DNA of 64,000 nucleotides. Source: Prevotella sp. E15-22 (GTDB taxonomy: Bacteria > Bacteroidota > Bacteroidia > Bacteroidales > Bacteroidaceae). The stretch lies in assembly GCF_023204875.1 (NCBI RefSeq), contig NZ_CP096247.1:930001-994000 (forward strand), in the 5' to 3' direction. Shown here one piece after another: positions 17,352 to 25,964 of the stretch (position 1 is the stretch's first letter; each line of letters opens with the position of its first letter). Position numbers and translations under genes: made by a program. The notes under the pieces were generated by a model that searched no databases, was not told where the DNA came from, and saw only the letters and a program-made list of their open reading frames with translations.

Positions 17352-18308
17352 ATGAAGTTTTATACAAAAAAAACTATAGAATTATCCAGAGAGGAGAAGG
17401 AAAGTCTTATCAAACTATATAATGAAACTTTCGATGAAAAGCGAACATTGGAAGAGTTTGATAGGCAGTTTCTGAATAATCCTCTCGGTTATTCTTACCA
17501 TACCATAGGTGATAATGATGGTGAGATAATCTCATCAAACACCATGATTCCTGCTTACTATACTATAAATGGCAAGAAATTGCTCTTTGTGTGTAGTGTG
17601 GATACTATGGTTGACAAAAATCACCGTGGAATAGAAAATTTTTACGATACGAGTAAAGAATCGTTTAGAGTTTCTGAGGAAATTGGGGCAAAAGCTGTTT
17701 ATGGATTCCCCAATGACAACTCATACACACTTTTCACGAAATTGAAATTTATGAAAGACATAGGTAAGCTAAAAACATATTGCTTACCATATCGTATTGG
17801 TGGCATTAAACCTTCTATGACGATTTTTAATATTGTTTCAATTCTATTCTGTAGGTTATGGATATCTATAAGTTCATTATTCGCATCGAGAGATTTGCAT
17901 GATTTTACAATAGAGAAAGAAAGTGACAGCTATAATGCAACTCGCTATAAGAGGGCAGACGCCAACTATGTAGTAGCAGGTGATAAAGGATGTCAGTTCG
18001 CATATAAAATTATGAATTATGATGGAATAAGAACTGCATTTCTTATTGATGTGTTTAATAAATCAGCAAAGAATTTTTGCAAGGCTGTTAACTATATCGT
18101 AAGAAATGAAGAAAATCGATTTGACCTCTTGCTATATGTCGGTGATTTGCCTTTTAGCCATTATGGCATGGTGAAAATACCAAAAAAGTTTGAGCCGAAG
18201 GATTTTAATTTTACCGGTGCAATTATAGATAAGGAAGCTATTAGTAAAGAGGCTTTCTTTAATCAGTCAAATTGGGATGTGAATCTCTCAAACTACGATT
18301 TGTTGTGA
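17352..18308 (+). CDS. GNAT-family N-acyltransferase (putative)
   Basis: 318 residues. The first 150 residues fit a GNAT fold: a start helix around LIKLYNETF, then CSVDTMVDKNHRGIENFYDTS, which holds the acyl-CoA/pantetheine-binding loop region, and KAVYGFPNDNSYTLFTKLKF, as in large two-domain acetyltransferases. The second half is less conserved and may bind the acceptor. It follows KAS III by 2 bases and ends one base before a PIG-L deacetylase, so it probably places the acyl chain made by the cassette on an amino sugar. Confidence 0.65.
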   Translation: MKFYTKKTIELSREEKESLIKLYNETFDEKRTLEEFDRQFLNNPLGYSYHTIGDNDGEIISSNTMIPAYYTINGKKLLFVCSVDTMVDKNHRGIENFYDTSKESFRVSEEIGAKAVYGFPNDNSYTLFTKLKFMKDIGKLKTYCLPYRIGGIKPSMTIFNIVSILFCRLWISISSLFASRDLHDFTIEKESDSYNATRYKRADANYVVAGDKGCQFAYKIMNYDGIRTAFLIDVFNKSAKNFCKAVNYIVRNEENRFDLLLYVGDLPFSHYGMVKIPKKFEPKDFNFTGAIIDKEAISKEAFFNQSNWDVNLSNYDLL

Positions 18309-18309
18309 A

Positions 18310-18990
18310 ATGAAAAATGTATTAGTTATAGTAGCCCATCCAGATGATGAAGTTCTTGGGATGGGTGGTACGATAGCCAAATTGGTTAAGGATGGTTGTG
18401 TGGTTGATGTCCTTATTGTAACTGACGGCAGTTCATCACAATATCGAGACTCTGACCATTTGGCAGAGATAATTGAAGCTAAAAAGAAAGAGACACGTAA
18501 TTGTGCAGATGTTTTGGGAGTCCGTGGTGTTTATTATGGCGAGCTGCCTGATATGAAATTAGACACAACCCCTCATATTAGAATTAATCAGGTGATTGAA
18601 GATGTGATTGACAAGGTACAGCCTGACATAGTTTTTACACATTTCTGGGGTGATGTTAATTGTGACCATCAGAATGTGTATAAGAGTACGCTGGTTGCAG
18701 TGCGACCTGTGATGGGGCAGGTGGTGAAGGAATTGTACTGCTACCGCGTGCCATCTTCTACAGAATGGACACCCAATAAGGCAGACACGATGTTTATGCC
18801 TAATGTGTTTGTGGATATAGGGCAATATGCAGAGCAAAAATATAAGGCATTTGCTTGCTATTCTACTGAACTTCGTGAATATCCTCATCCTCGTTCGGTA
18901 CAACATCTTAGAGAAATAGATAAGGCAGCGGGCTTGAAGGTCGGTTTGCTGGCTGCTGAGGAATTTGTGTTATTACGAAAACTATTTTAA
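18310..18990 (+). CDS. PIG-L family deacetylase (LmbE-like)
   Basis: 226 residues. Zinc-binding motifs are clear: VIVAHPDDEVLGMGGTIAKL (HPDDE) at the N-terminus and THFWGDVNCDHQNVYKST, which supplies the second histidine. Enzymes of the family remove the N-acetyl group of GlcNAc-containing lipids and glycans. It sits one base after the GNAT gene; together they would swap an N-acetyl group for another N-acyl group. The next gene, a phosphoglycosyl transferase, provides a lipid-linked amino sugar that could be the substrate. Confidence 0.88.
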   Translation: MKNVLVIVAHPDDEVLGMGGTIAKLVKDGCVVDVLIVTDGSSSQYRDSDHLAEIIEAKKKETRNCADVLGVRGVYYGELPDMKLDTTPHIRINQVIEDVIDKVQPDIVFTHFWGDVNCDHQNVYKSTLVAVRPVMGQVVKELYCYRVPSSTEWTPNKADTMFMPNVFVDIGQYAEQKYKAFACYSTELREYPHPRSVQHLREIDKAAGLKVGLLAAEEFVLLRKLF

Positions 18991-18993
18991 AAG

Positions 18994-19632
18994 ATGTACG
19001 AATTCTTTAAGCGTTGCTTTGATCTTCTCTTTGCAGTTTGTTTTTTGATTGTCTTTTCACCAATCTATATAATTAGCTGGCTGATTATTAAGATTGTCAG
19101 TCCTGGTCCTGCCATCTATAAGGCAGAGAGAGTGGGGAAAGATGGCAAATTGTTTAAATGCTATAAGTTCCGCTCTATGAGAGTGGATAGTGGTAAAGTG
19201 CGTTTGACAACTTTAGGTAACGACGAACGCATCTTCCCCTTTGGGCAGTTTATCCGTAAGACTAAGATTGACGAGATGCCCCAGGTGGTGAACATCTTAA
19301 AAGGAGATATGACAGTTGTAGGCCCGCGCCCAGAGGATAAAGAAAATGCAGATAAGGTATATGTGGGAGAGTTAGTACATATCCTTGATGTAAAGCCAGG
19401 TTTGACCAGCACAGCAAGCTTGTATGATTATACACATGGAGAACTGTATGAGGATGAAGAATCATACGAAAAGGAATTCATGCCTAAGAAGCTTAAACTG
19501 GAAATGTACTATGTTAATCACAGGTCTTTCTGGAATGATATACATTTGGTGTTAAAGACAGCATGGTTGATAATATTAAGGACTTGCGGTAAGACTGATT
19601 TTGAAGAACCAAAGGAGCTGGGAGAGGTATAA
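18994..19632 (+). CDS. Initiating phosphoglycosyl transferase (small PglC/WcaJ catalytic type)
   Basis: 212 residues. An N-terminal membrane hairpin (CFDLLFAVCFLIVFSPIYII) precedes the monotopic PGT domain: SPGPAIYKAERVG, FKCYKFRSM, the Asp-Glu catalytic pair in KIDEMPQ, and VVGPRPEDK. It transfers a sugar-1-phosphate from a UDP-sugar to undecaprenyl phosphate and so begins each repeat unit. It lacks the large N-terminal part of WbaP/WcaJ, so it belongs to the minimal class. Confidence 0.9.
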   Translation: MYEFFKRCFDLLFAVCFLIVFSPIYIISWLIIKIVSPGPAIYKAERVGKDGKLFKCYKFRSMRVDSGKVRLTTLGNDERIFPFGQFIRKTKIDEMPQVVNILKGDMTVVGPRPEDKENADKVYVGELVHILDVKPGLTSTASLYDYTHGELYEDEESYEKEFMPKKLKLEMYYVNHRSFWNDIHLVLKTAWLIILRTCGKTDFEEPKELGEV

Positions 19633-19633
19633 G

Positions 19634-20743
19634 GTGAATAATAGTCAGGATATATTCTTTGCGTTAGTTCGGGTTGGTCTGTGGAACGACGGAAATCTGG
19701 ATTTACGGATTGATGAAACTACGGATTGGACTGAGATTTATAGATTAGCTCAGGAACAGTCCGTTTCTGGATTGGTACTCTCAGGATTAGAGTCTTTAGG
19801 CGCAAAGCCTCCACAAACGCTATTACTGCAGTGGATAGGGGAAGTACAGGTGCTGGAGCAGCAGAACAAGGCTATGAATAGCTTTGTGGCGAAGTTGATT
19901 GAAAACTTGCGCAAGCACGGTGTCTATACTTTGTTGGTAAAAGGACAGGGGATTGCACAATGCTATGAGAAACCACTTTGGCGTTCGTGCGGAGATGTGG
20001 ATTTATTTTTGAGCGATGAAAACTATAATCGAGCAAAGGAAGTATTAATGCCAATAGCCTCCTCTGTTGACAAGGAATATGAGAGAGAGAAGCATCTGGG
20101 AATGACAATCGACGGCTTTGTGGTGGAACTGCATGGGACAATGTATAGCGGTTTATCATCCAATGTAGAAAGAGTACTTGACGAAGTTAAGAAAGCCGTT
20201 TTCTTTGAGGGAAAGGTTCGTTCATGGATGAATGGCAGTACACAAGTGCTTCTGCCAAATGCAAACGAAGATGTAGTTTATGTGTTTACACACATGCTAC
20301 AGCACTTCTTTAAGGAAGGCTTGGGCTTGAGACAGGTATGTGACTGGTGTAGATTACTATGGACGTACAAGGATTCACTGAATTATGGATTTTTAGAATC
20401 TCGGATTAAGAGTGCTGGTCTGATGTCTGAATGGAAAGCATTTGCTGCATTAGCTGTTGATTTTCTGGGTATACCAGCTGATGCAATGCCATTCTATTCT
20501 TCTTCTCGGAAATGGAGTCGTAAGGCAAAGAGAATTTGCAAGTTTGTGATGGAAGTAGGAAATATGGGTCATAATCGAGATAATAGCAATCTTGCGAAGC
20601 CGTATTTAATGAGGAAAGTTTATTCGTTTGGACGTAGGTGTGGTGATCTCATGCGTCACGGTTTTATATTTCCACTTGACTCTTTGAGGTTTTTCACTAG
20701 CATAGTATTTAATGGGCTGCAAAGTGTAGTTAGAGGGGAGTAA
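19634..20743 (+). CDS. Nucleotidyltransferase family protein (NTP_transf_5 type)
   Basis: 369 residues starting at a GTG directly after the previous stop, with ggagag upstream. The core LVKGQGIAQCYEKPLWRSCGDVDLFL contains the GxG and DxD pattern of minimal nucleotidyltransferases, and MTIDGFVVELHGTMYS follows. Genes of this family occur often in Bacteroidales capsule loci, but their function is not established. Possible roles are adenylylation of a sugar or protein. Confidence 0.65.
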   Translation: MNNSQDIFFALVRVGLWNDGNLDLRIDETTDWTEIYRLAQEQSVSGLVLSGLESLGAKPPQTLLLQWIGEVQVLEQQNKAMNSFVAKLIENLRKHGVYTLLVKGQGIAQCYEKPLWRSCGDVDLFLSDENYNRAKEVLMPIASSVDKEYEREKHLGMTIDGFVVELHGTMYSGLSSNVERVLDEVKKAVFFEGKVRSWMNGSTQVLLPNANEDVVYVFTHMLQHFFKEGLGLRQVCDWCRLLWTYKDSLNYGFLESRIKSAGLMSEWKAFAALAVDFLGIPADAMPFYSSSRKWSRKAKRICKFVMEVGNMGHNRDNSNLAKPYLMRKVYSFGRRCGDLMRHGFIFPLDSLRFFTSIVFNGLQSVVRGE

Positions 20744-20751
20744 ATTACTAT

Positions 20752-20892
20752 ATGCTTATTGATGAACAGCTTTTTGACATTCTGACAAGACAAGCGAGGG
20801 CGAATCCCCGTCTGAGGCAAACGATGGAATTACGTAATTCTTCAGAGAATTTGTCAATGTGGATGTTTAATGTGCTCTTCACTATCCTTTAG
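20752..20892 (+). pseudogene. Relic of a WbuC-type cupin gene (N-terminal fragment 1)
   Basis: A 46-codon frame that matches the start of WbuC cupin metalloproteins: MLIDEQLFDILTRQARANPR, then LRQTMELRNSSENLSMWM. Intact WbuC proteins go on to a cupin with HRH and are about 130 residues long; here a stop follows FNVLFTIL. The frame overlaps the possible upstream part of the next gene. A second relic of the same family lies at 22733. Confidence 0.6.
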
Positions 20893-20956
20893 AAGTGTTT
20901 TGGTTTCCTTTATGGAAAATACGGCTTTACAGTTGGGGAAAGCGAAAAGACAATTT

Positions 20957-22678
20957 ATGAATATGATTATGAGAGTATTGGGTGTTGTGATGATTCTACT
21001 GACTGCCCATAATGTGATTGCAGCAAACTGGTTGTTCAAGAACGGGAAGAGCGATTATAAAATAGTAGTTACATCTGAAGCCTCTGTATCAGAACAGACA
21101 GCAGCAAAAGAATTGCAGGATTATCTTTATCAAATCAGCGGAACGCGTCTCCCTATCACATCGGATGTAAATAATCTCAGTAATAGCATATTCGTAGGTT
21201 ATTCATCCAAGGTGGCGGAATTGACAGGAAAGCCCAAACCTGCAGATGATGATGAGGGTTTTTATTATCAAAGTGTTGGAGGGAATCTTCTTATTTGGGG
21301 AGGAAGTCAACGTGGTACTATGTATGGCGTGTTTACTTTTTTAGAGAAAGAACTTGGGGTACATTGGCTTGCACCAGACTGTACGATAGTACCACAGCGG
21401 AAACGATGGAAACTACCGCTGTTAAACCACCACGAGAGTCCTGCAATCCCTTATCGATATAATTTCTATTACGTTACTCAAAATAAACCTGCGTGGAGTG
21501 CTCATAACAAGGAGAATATGCGCGGCCCTGCCACTAATGAGTATGGTAATCAAGAGGGCTATTGGAGTCACCACACCATGGGGCGGCTGATTCCTGTGCA
21601 TGAGTTCTATCAAAGCAATCCAGAATATTTTAGCCTACGGGAAGGTAAGCGCTTGTCACAAAATGAACAATTATGTCTTTCCAACCCCGATGTTTTGGAA
21701 TTGTGCAAACAACGACTCCGAAAGGTGATGCATGACAATTCAGGATACCGAATCTATAGTCTTTCCCAGAATGATAACCTCAATTTTTGTCAGTGCAAAC
21801 AGTGTACAGCCATTGAGGATAAATATGGAGGGCATTCTGGTCTTATCGTATGGTTTGTCAACCAAGTTGCAGACGCAGTACGCGAAGAATTTCCAGATAA
21901 GTATGTAGGTACTTTCGCATACCATTATTCACGCAAGCCACCTGTGAATATTGTACCGCGTGAGAATGTAGTTATCCGATTGTGTAGTGCTGAATGCTGT
22001 TTTGCCCATCCTCTTTTGTCTGGTTGTCCACAGAATGAAGGGTATGAAAGTGACCTACGCGGGTGGGCTGCTATTGCACCACATCTTTTCATCTGGGACT
22101 ATATAGTGGATTTTGCTCAGTATGTGGCACCTTGGCCTAATTTCCATGTTCTTGCCCCCAATATACGTGCATATCGTGATAACAAAGCAATAGGTGTTTT
22201 TGAGGAGGCACAATATCAGTCTTTAGGTGCTGAGTTTGAGGAGATGAAATCGTGGACGGTTACCCAGCTGTTATGGAATCCGGATCAGGACACAGACTCG
22301 CTAGTAAGTATCTTTATTAACGGTTATTACGGAAAAGCCGCCCATCGGGTTATGGAGTACTATAATCTATGCCAGTCGTTAGTAGAGCCAGATGTGCACT
22401 TTGGTTTTTATATCCGAGAAAATCATGCGATATACACAGATGAGTTTCTTCATCAGTCTTTCGCACTTTTAGATGATGCGAGGCGATTGGCCGATAGCAA
22501 GGATGTAAGTGAAAGAGTAGAGCGCGTCCGTATGCAACCTTTATTTCTTCAATGTATGCGACATAGAGACAAATCTCTTCAGGATGGAACATGGGATGAA
22601 CTTATAATGTTGATGCGCAAATATAACACAAGACCAAGAGAAAAGCAGACCCTGGATGATTTTGTATCTCATAAGTAG
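20957..22678 (+). CDS. Secreted DUF4838 protein, probable carbohydrate-active enzyme
   Basis: 573 residues from ATG 20957, chosen because it gives a signal peptide (MNMIMRVLGVVMILLTAHNV, cleavage near AANW); longer starts at 20870 and 20912 exist. Residues 40-110 resemble the alpha-glucuronidase/GH20-type N-terminal domain (EQTAAKELQDYLYQISGTRLP, WGGSQRGTMYGVFTFLE), and the middle is DUF4838-like with SLSQNDNLNFCQCKQC and EDKYGGHSGLIVWFVNQ. The family is thought to act on glycans but activity is unproven. It is flanked on both sides by WbuC relics, as if it had been inserted into or had replaced that gene. Confidence 0.8.
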   Translation: MNMIMRVLGVVMILLTAHNVIAANWLFKNGKSDYKIVVTSEASVSEQTAAKELQDYLYQISGTRLPITSDVNNLSNSIFVGYSSKVAELTGKPKPADDDEGFYYQSVGGNLLIWGGSQRGTMYGVFTFLEKELGVHWLAPDCTIVPQRKRWKLPLLNHHESPAIPYRYNFYYVTQNKPAWSAHNKENMRGPATNEYGNQEGYWSHHTMGRLIPVHEFYQSNPEYFSLREGKRLSQNEQLCLSNPDVLELCKQRLRKVMHDNSGYRIYSLSQNDNLNFCQCKQCTAIEDKYGGHSGLIVWFVNQVADAVREEFPDKYVGTFAYHYSRKPPVNIVPRENVVIRLCSAECCFAHPLLSGCPQNEGYESDLRGWAAIAPHLFIWDYIVDFAQYVAPWPNFHVLAPNIRAYRDNKAIGVFEEAQYQSLGAEFEEMKSWTVTQLLWNPDQDTDSLVSIFINGYYGKAAHRVMEYYNLCQSLVEPDVHFGFYIRENHAIYTDEFLHQSFALLDDARRLADSKDVSERVERVRMQPLFLQCMRHRDKSLQDGTWDELIMLMRKYNTRPREKQTLDDFVSHK

Positions 22679-22732
22679 AATTAAGATCGTAGTAAAAAAT
22701 TAGTGAAATAGTTCAAATATGATTAATATAAA

Positions 22733-22882
22733 ATGATATTTGATGAGTTGACCAGAAAGGCTAAGGTATATCAGTGGCTAAGGCAAGGTGTGAATCTACA
22801 GAATAATCCTGAGGTTATAAGTCAAAGCATGTTGAATGTATTGGAATCCGAAACAATTATGTCGATTAAGTATCTAATATAA
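22733..22882 (+). pseudogene. Relic of a WbuC-type cupin gene (fragment 2)
   Basis: A 49-codon frame containing QWLRQGVNLQNNPEVISQSM followed by LNVLESETIMSI, which parallels the WbuC pattern LRxNxxLxxxPxDxSQRMLNALEPGTxxPIHRH but is degenerate and stops before the cupin histidines. Together with the fragment at 20752 it brackets the DUF4838 gene. Confidence 0.5.
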
Positions 22883-22914
22883 GTAAGCTGGGCATTTTAA
22901 GTATAGCTGGTAAG

Positions 22915-23430
22915 GTGAGAAAAGAGTTTAAAACTTATATTTTATCGCTTATCAATGATATACCCCATGGGTTTTATGAGGGGGCGTTGTCGATATTATG
23001 TGTTGGGTTAGTTGTCTTTTTGGTATGGAAAGGTAAACAAGCTGGGCAATATATTGCGAGGCTAATTCTCATAGAATTTACTGTTTTGATTTATTATTCT
23101 ACTATAATATGTCGAGCAACAAAAGTTTCAAGAGAGTATAATTTTACCCTCTTTTGGAGTTATGAGAAGCCGGAGCTATTTGTTGAGAACATCATGAATG
23201 TAGTGGTGTTTGTGCCAATAGGGTTATTATTAGGTGCAGGCATTAAAGATCTGAAATGGTGGTATGCACTACTAATAGGTTTCTGCCTGTCTAGTTTAAT
23301 AGAAATCCTTCAGTTTGTGTTTAAGAAGGGGTTTGCGGAATTTGATGATGTGATGCATAATACCATTGGATGTATCGTGGGATACATTCTGGTTAAGGGT
23401 TCAAGGTTAATGGTTAAAACAAGTAAATAA
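22915..23430 (+). CDS. VanZ-like membrane protein
   Basis: 171 residues starting at GTG. Four to five membrane segments and the VanZ signatures ENIMNVVVFVPIGLLLG and SSLIEILQFVFKKGFAEFDDV followed by NTIGCIVGY. VanZ-like proteins are common in polysaccharide loci of Bacteroidetes, with no established enzymatic role. It is followed by the aminotransferase after 7 bases. Confidence 0.85.
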   Translation: MRKEFKTYILSLINDIPHGFYEGALSILCVGLVVFLVWKGKQAGQYIARLILIEFTVLIYYSTIICRATKVSREYNFTLFWSYEKPELFVENIMNVVVFVPIGLLLGAGIKDLKWWYALLIGFCLSSLIEILQFVFKKGFAEFDDVMHNTIGCIVGYILVKGSRLMVKTSK

Positions 23431-23437
23431 TATAAAT

Positions 23438-24730
23438 ATGGCTGAAAGAAAGAGAATTTATCTGTGCCTGGCTCATATGAGCGAGGACGGAATGGAACAA
23501 AAGTACGTGAAAGAAGCATTCGATACGAACTGGGTAGTACCTCTTGGCCCGAATGTGAATGGGTTTGAAAAAGACCTGGAACAGTTCATAGTTCATAGTT
23601 CAGAGTTCACAGTTAGACCTGCGCTTGAAAACAAGCGTGTGGTGGCGTTGTCGGCAGGTACTGCTGCGGTGCATCTGGGATTGTTGAACTGCGGTGTGAA
23701 GCCGGGTGATGAAGTGATCGTGCAGTCGTTTACGTTTTGTGCTTCGACGCATCCTGTGACTTATCTTGGAGCTACACCGGTGCTCGTGGATTCAGAGCCT
23801 GATACATGGAACATCGACCCGGAACTGCTGGAAGAGGCCATCAAAGACCGTATTGCCAAGACGGGCAAGAAACCTGCTGCTATTGTGCCAGTAGCTCTGT
23901 ATGGTATGCCGTATAAGGCTGACCGCATCATGGAGATTGCCAACAAGTACGGGATTCCTGTAGTGGAGGATGCTGCTGAAGGCTTTGGCTCAAAGTACAA
24001 AGGGCAGGTGCTTGGTACATTCGGTAAATATGGTGTACTGTCGTTCAATGGTAACAAGATGATTACGACCTCTGGTGGTGGTGCGCTGATTACGGCGAAT
24101 GATGATGAGTGGCGTGAGATTATGATGTATGCTACGCAGTATCGTGAGAGCTATCCGTACTATCAGCACGAGAAGATAGGTTATAACTATCGTATGAGTA
24201 ACATCTGTGCTGGTATCGGTAGGGGACAGATGACGGTGGTGAATGACCACCTTGCTCACCATAAGCACGTGCAGAAGATGTACGAGGAGTTGTTGTCTGA
24301 TGTGCCAGGAGTACATGTTCACTCTCAGCCTAACAACGGTGATTATGACTCAAATTACTGGCTGTGCACTATCACTATAGATGAGGATGTGAAGGTAAAG
24401 GGACAGGAGGATGCTTATAAGACTATCGTGACTGGTGCAGTAGGAGGTGCTGCCGGTGTCATCCATGCAGCAGAGTCTGCTCACACCGACTGTGAACCCA
24501 ATGCTAACGTAGAAGCTATGCGCGTAGCACTCGACAAGGCGCAGATTGAAGCACGTCCAGTATGGAAGCCAATGCACAAGCAGCCTTGCTATAAGGATGT
24601 TCCCGCATACGTTAATGGCGTATCTGAAGCATTGTTCAAGGTTGGTATGTGTCTCCCTGCAGGTCCATACGTCAGTGATGATGATGTGAAATACATTGTT
24701 GAGACAATAAAGGAAAACATCATCGGATGA
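23438..24730 (+). CDS. DegT/DnrJ/EryC1-family sugar aminotransferase
   Basis: 430 residues, PLP-dependent. Substrate loop NWVVPLGPNVNGFEKDLE, ALSAGTAAVHLGLLNCGVKP, VPVALYGMP, VVEDAAEGFGSKY (Asp contacts the pyridine ring) and LSFNGNKMITTSGGGALI with the internal-aldimine lysine. Enzymes of this type aminate 4-keto or 3-keto nucleotide sugars, for example PglE in bacillosamine synthesis. Near residues 49-60 the protein carries IVHSSEFTVRP, encoded by a heptamer repeat and absent from typical homologues. The product would be an amino sugar for the PGT upstream. Confidence 0.88.
   Translation: MAERKRIYLCLAHMSEDGMEQKYVKEAFDTNWVVPLGPNVNGFEKDLEQFIVHSSEFTVRPALENKRVVALSAGTAAVHLGLLNCGVKPGDEVIVQSFTFCASTHPVTYLGATPVLVDSEPDTWNIDPELLEEAIKDRIAKTGKKPAAIVPVALYGMPYKADRIMEIANKYGIPVVEDAAEGFGSKYKGQVLGTFGKYGVLSFNGNKMITTSGGGALITANDDEWREIMMYATQYRESYPYYQHEKIGYNYRMSNICAGIGRGQMTVVNDHLAHHKHVQKMYEELLSDVPGVHVHSQPNNGDYDSNYWLCTITIDEDVKVKGQEDAYKTIVTGAVGGAAGVIHAAESAHTDCEPNANVEAMRVALDKAQIEARPVWKPMHKQPCYKDVPAYVNGVSEALFKVGMCLPAGPYVSDDDVKYIVETIKENIIG
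23584..23614 (+). repeat. Four imperfect 7-bp tandem repeats (gttcaNa) inside the aminotransferase gene
   Basis: gttcata, gttcata, gttcaga, gttcaca and a final gtt. Seven is not a multiple of three, so gain or loss of one unit would shift the frame of the aminotransferase. The encoded peptide sits in a surface loop position between two conserved strands. Confidence 0.8.
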
Positions 24731-24810
24731 AGATTATCCTGAGTGTAATCTGGCAATTTTGTAGCTACTTGTTCGTACCTCAGTGGGGAAAACATAAGCA
24801 ATAATCTACA

Positions 24811-25959
24811 ATGGAAAAGTATCAATTTCATATTTTCAGCCCTTATAGGGTTTGCCCACTGGGGGCACATGTGGATCATCAGCATGGATTGGTGACAGGG
24901 TTTGCGATTGACAAGGGAGTTGACCTTTGGTTCAATGTGCGGAAGGATAGTACCGTCAAACTGACATCGAGGACGTTTGAGGGTGATGTTGAATTTGAAA
25001 TCGACAAGCCTTCACAAGTGAAAGAACACCATTGGGGAGATTATGCCCGTGGTGCTAAGTATGCTCTTCGCAAAAGGTTTGAACTGAAGTATGGTATCGA
25101 GGGAGTCATTCAAGGTAGTCTGCCTGTTGGTGGATTATCATCCAGTGCAGCCGTGCTAATTGCATACGTGATGGCTTTTGCTAAAGCAAACGATATGATT
25201 CTACAGCCGTTTGAGGTTGTAAAAATCGCTTCAGAGGCTGAACGGGAGTACATCGGTCTGAATAATGGTTTGCTGGACCAGGCGTGTATTGCCCTTGGCA
25301 AGAAGGATGGCCTGTTGTTCCTCGACTGTGACAGCAACGACTGGCGTATCATCAAACGCAATCCTGACATGCTGGAGTTTGAGATTGGTATTTTCTTCTC
25401 TGGACTGACAAGAAGCCTTGTGAATTCGGATTATAATCTGCGTGTCTATGAGTGCAAGACGGCGGCTTGGAATATGCTGGCCTATACGGAACAGCCGCTG
25501 AAGACGTTTGACAAGACGTTCTTGCGGGATATTCCCAAGGCAACATTTGAAAAGACGAAGATCGCTATGCCAGCGAGGTTTGCTCGTCGTGCAGAACATT
25601 TTTATAGTGAGTACCGCCGTGTGCGTCAGGGAGTGACAGCATGGGAAACGGGCAATATGAAGCTGTTCGGAAAACTGTCATTTGACTCATGTGAAAGCAG
25701 CATCCATAACTATGAGTGTGGTTCACCTGAACTGATTGCTATATACGAGATTATGCGTCAGTTGCCAGGCGTGTATGGTGGTCGTTTCTCTGGCGCAGGC
25801 TTCAAAGGCGCTTGTATCGCCCTCGTAGATCCTGCCTATAAGGAGGATATTCAGAAGGTGCTCACAGAGAAGTATCTGGAACAGTTCCCCGAATATGAAA
25901 AAACATTCCAAGTGTTCTGGGTGAAGCCGGATGATGGGGCAAGATTTGTTGAAGATTGA
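24811..25959 (+). CDS. GHMP kinase, galactokinase family, resembling galacturonokinase
   Basis: 382 residues. The N-terminal sugar-binding signature is FSPYRVCPLGAHVDHQHG, where galactokinases have GRxNLIGEHxDY; the change to CPLGAHxDHQ is what I recall from plant galacturonokinase. The ATP loop is PVGGLSSSAAVL, and the C-terminal GHMP motif is GRFSGAGFKGACIA. A role in converting galacturonate to its 1-phosphate is inferred from this and from the neighbours: a nucleotidyltransferase and a UDP-glucuronate 4-epimerase follow. Plain galactokinase or an L-arabinokinase-like role remains possible. Confidence 0.75.
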   Translation: MEKYQFHIFSPYRVCPLGAHVDHQHGLVTGFAIDKGVDLWFNVRKDSTVKLTSRTFEGDVEFEIDKPSQVKEHHWGDYARGAKYALRKRFELKYGIEGVIQGSLPVGGLSSSAAVLIAYVMAFAKANDMILQPFEVVKIASEAEREYIGLNNGLLDQACIALGKKDGLLFLDCDSNDWRIIKRNPDMLEFEIGIFFSGLTRSLVNSDYNLRVYECKTAAWNMLAYTEQPLKTFDKTFLRDIPKATFEKTKIAMPARFARRAEHFYSEYRRVRQGVTAWETGNMKLFGKLSFDSCESSIHNYECGSPELIAIYEIMRQLPGVYGGRFSGAGFKGACIALVDPAYKEDIQKVLTEKYLEQFPEYEKTFQVFWVKPDDGARFVED

Positions 25960-25964
25960 CAGTT

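Noticed and set aside
23584..23614. Heptamer repeats as a possible CRISPR-like array
   Set aside because: Units are 7 bases and contiguous with no spacers, and they lie within a coding frame.
24727..24804. 25-codon frame overlapping the aminotransferase stop
   Set aside because: Too short, no relation to known small proteins; the kinase start at 24811 follows normally.
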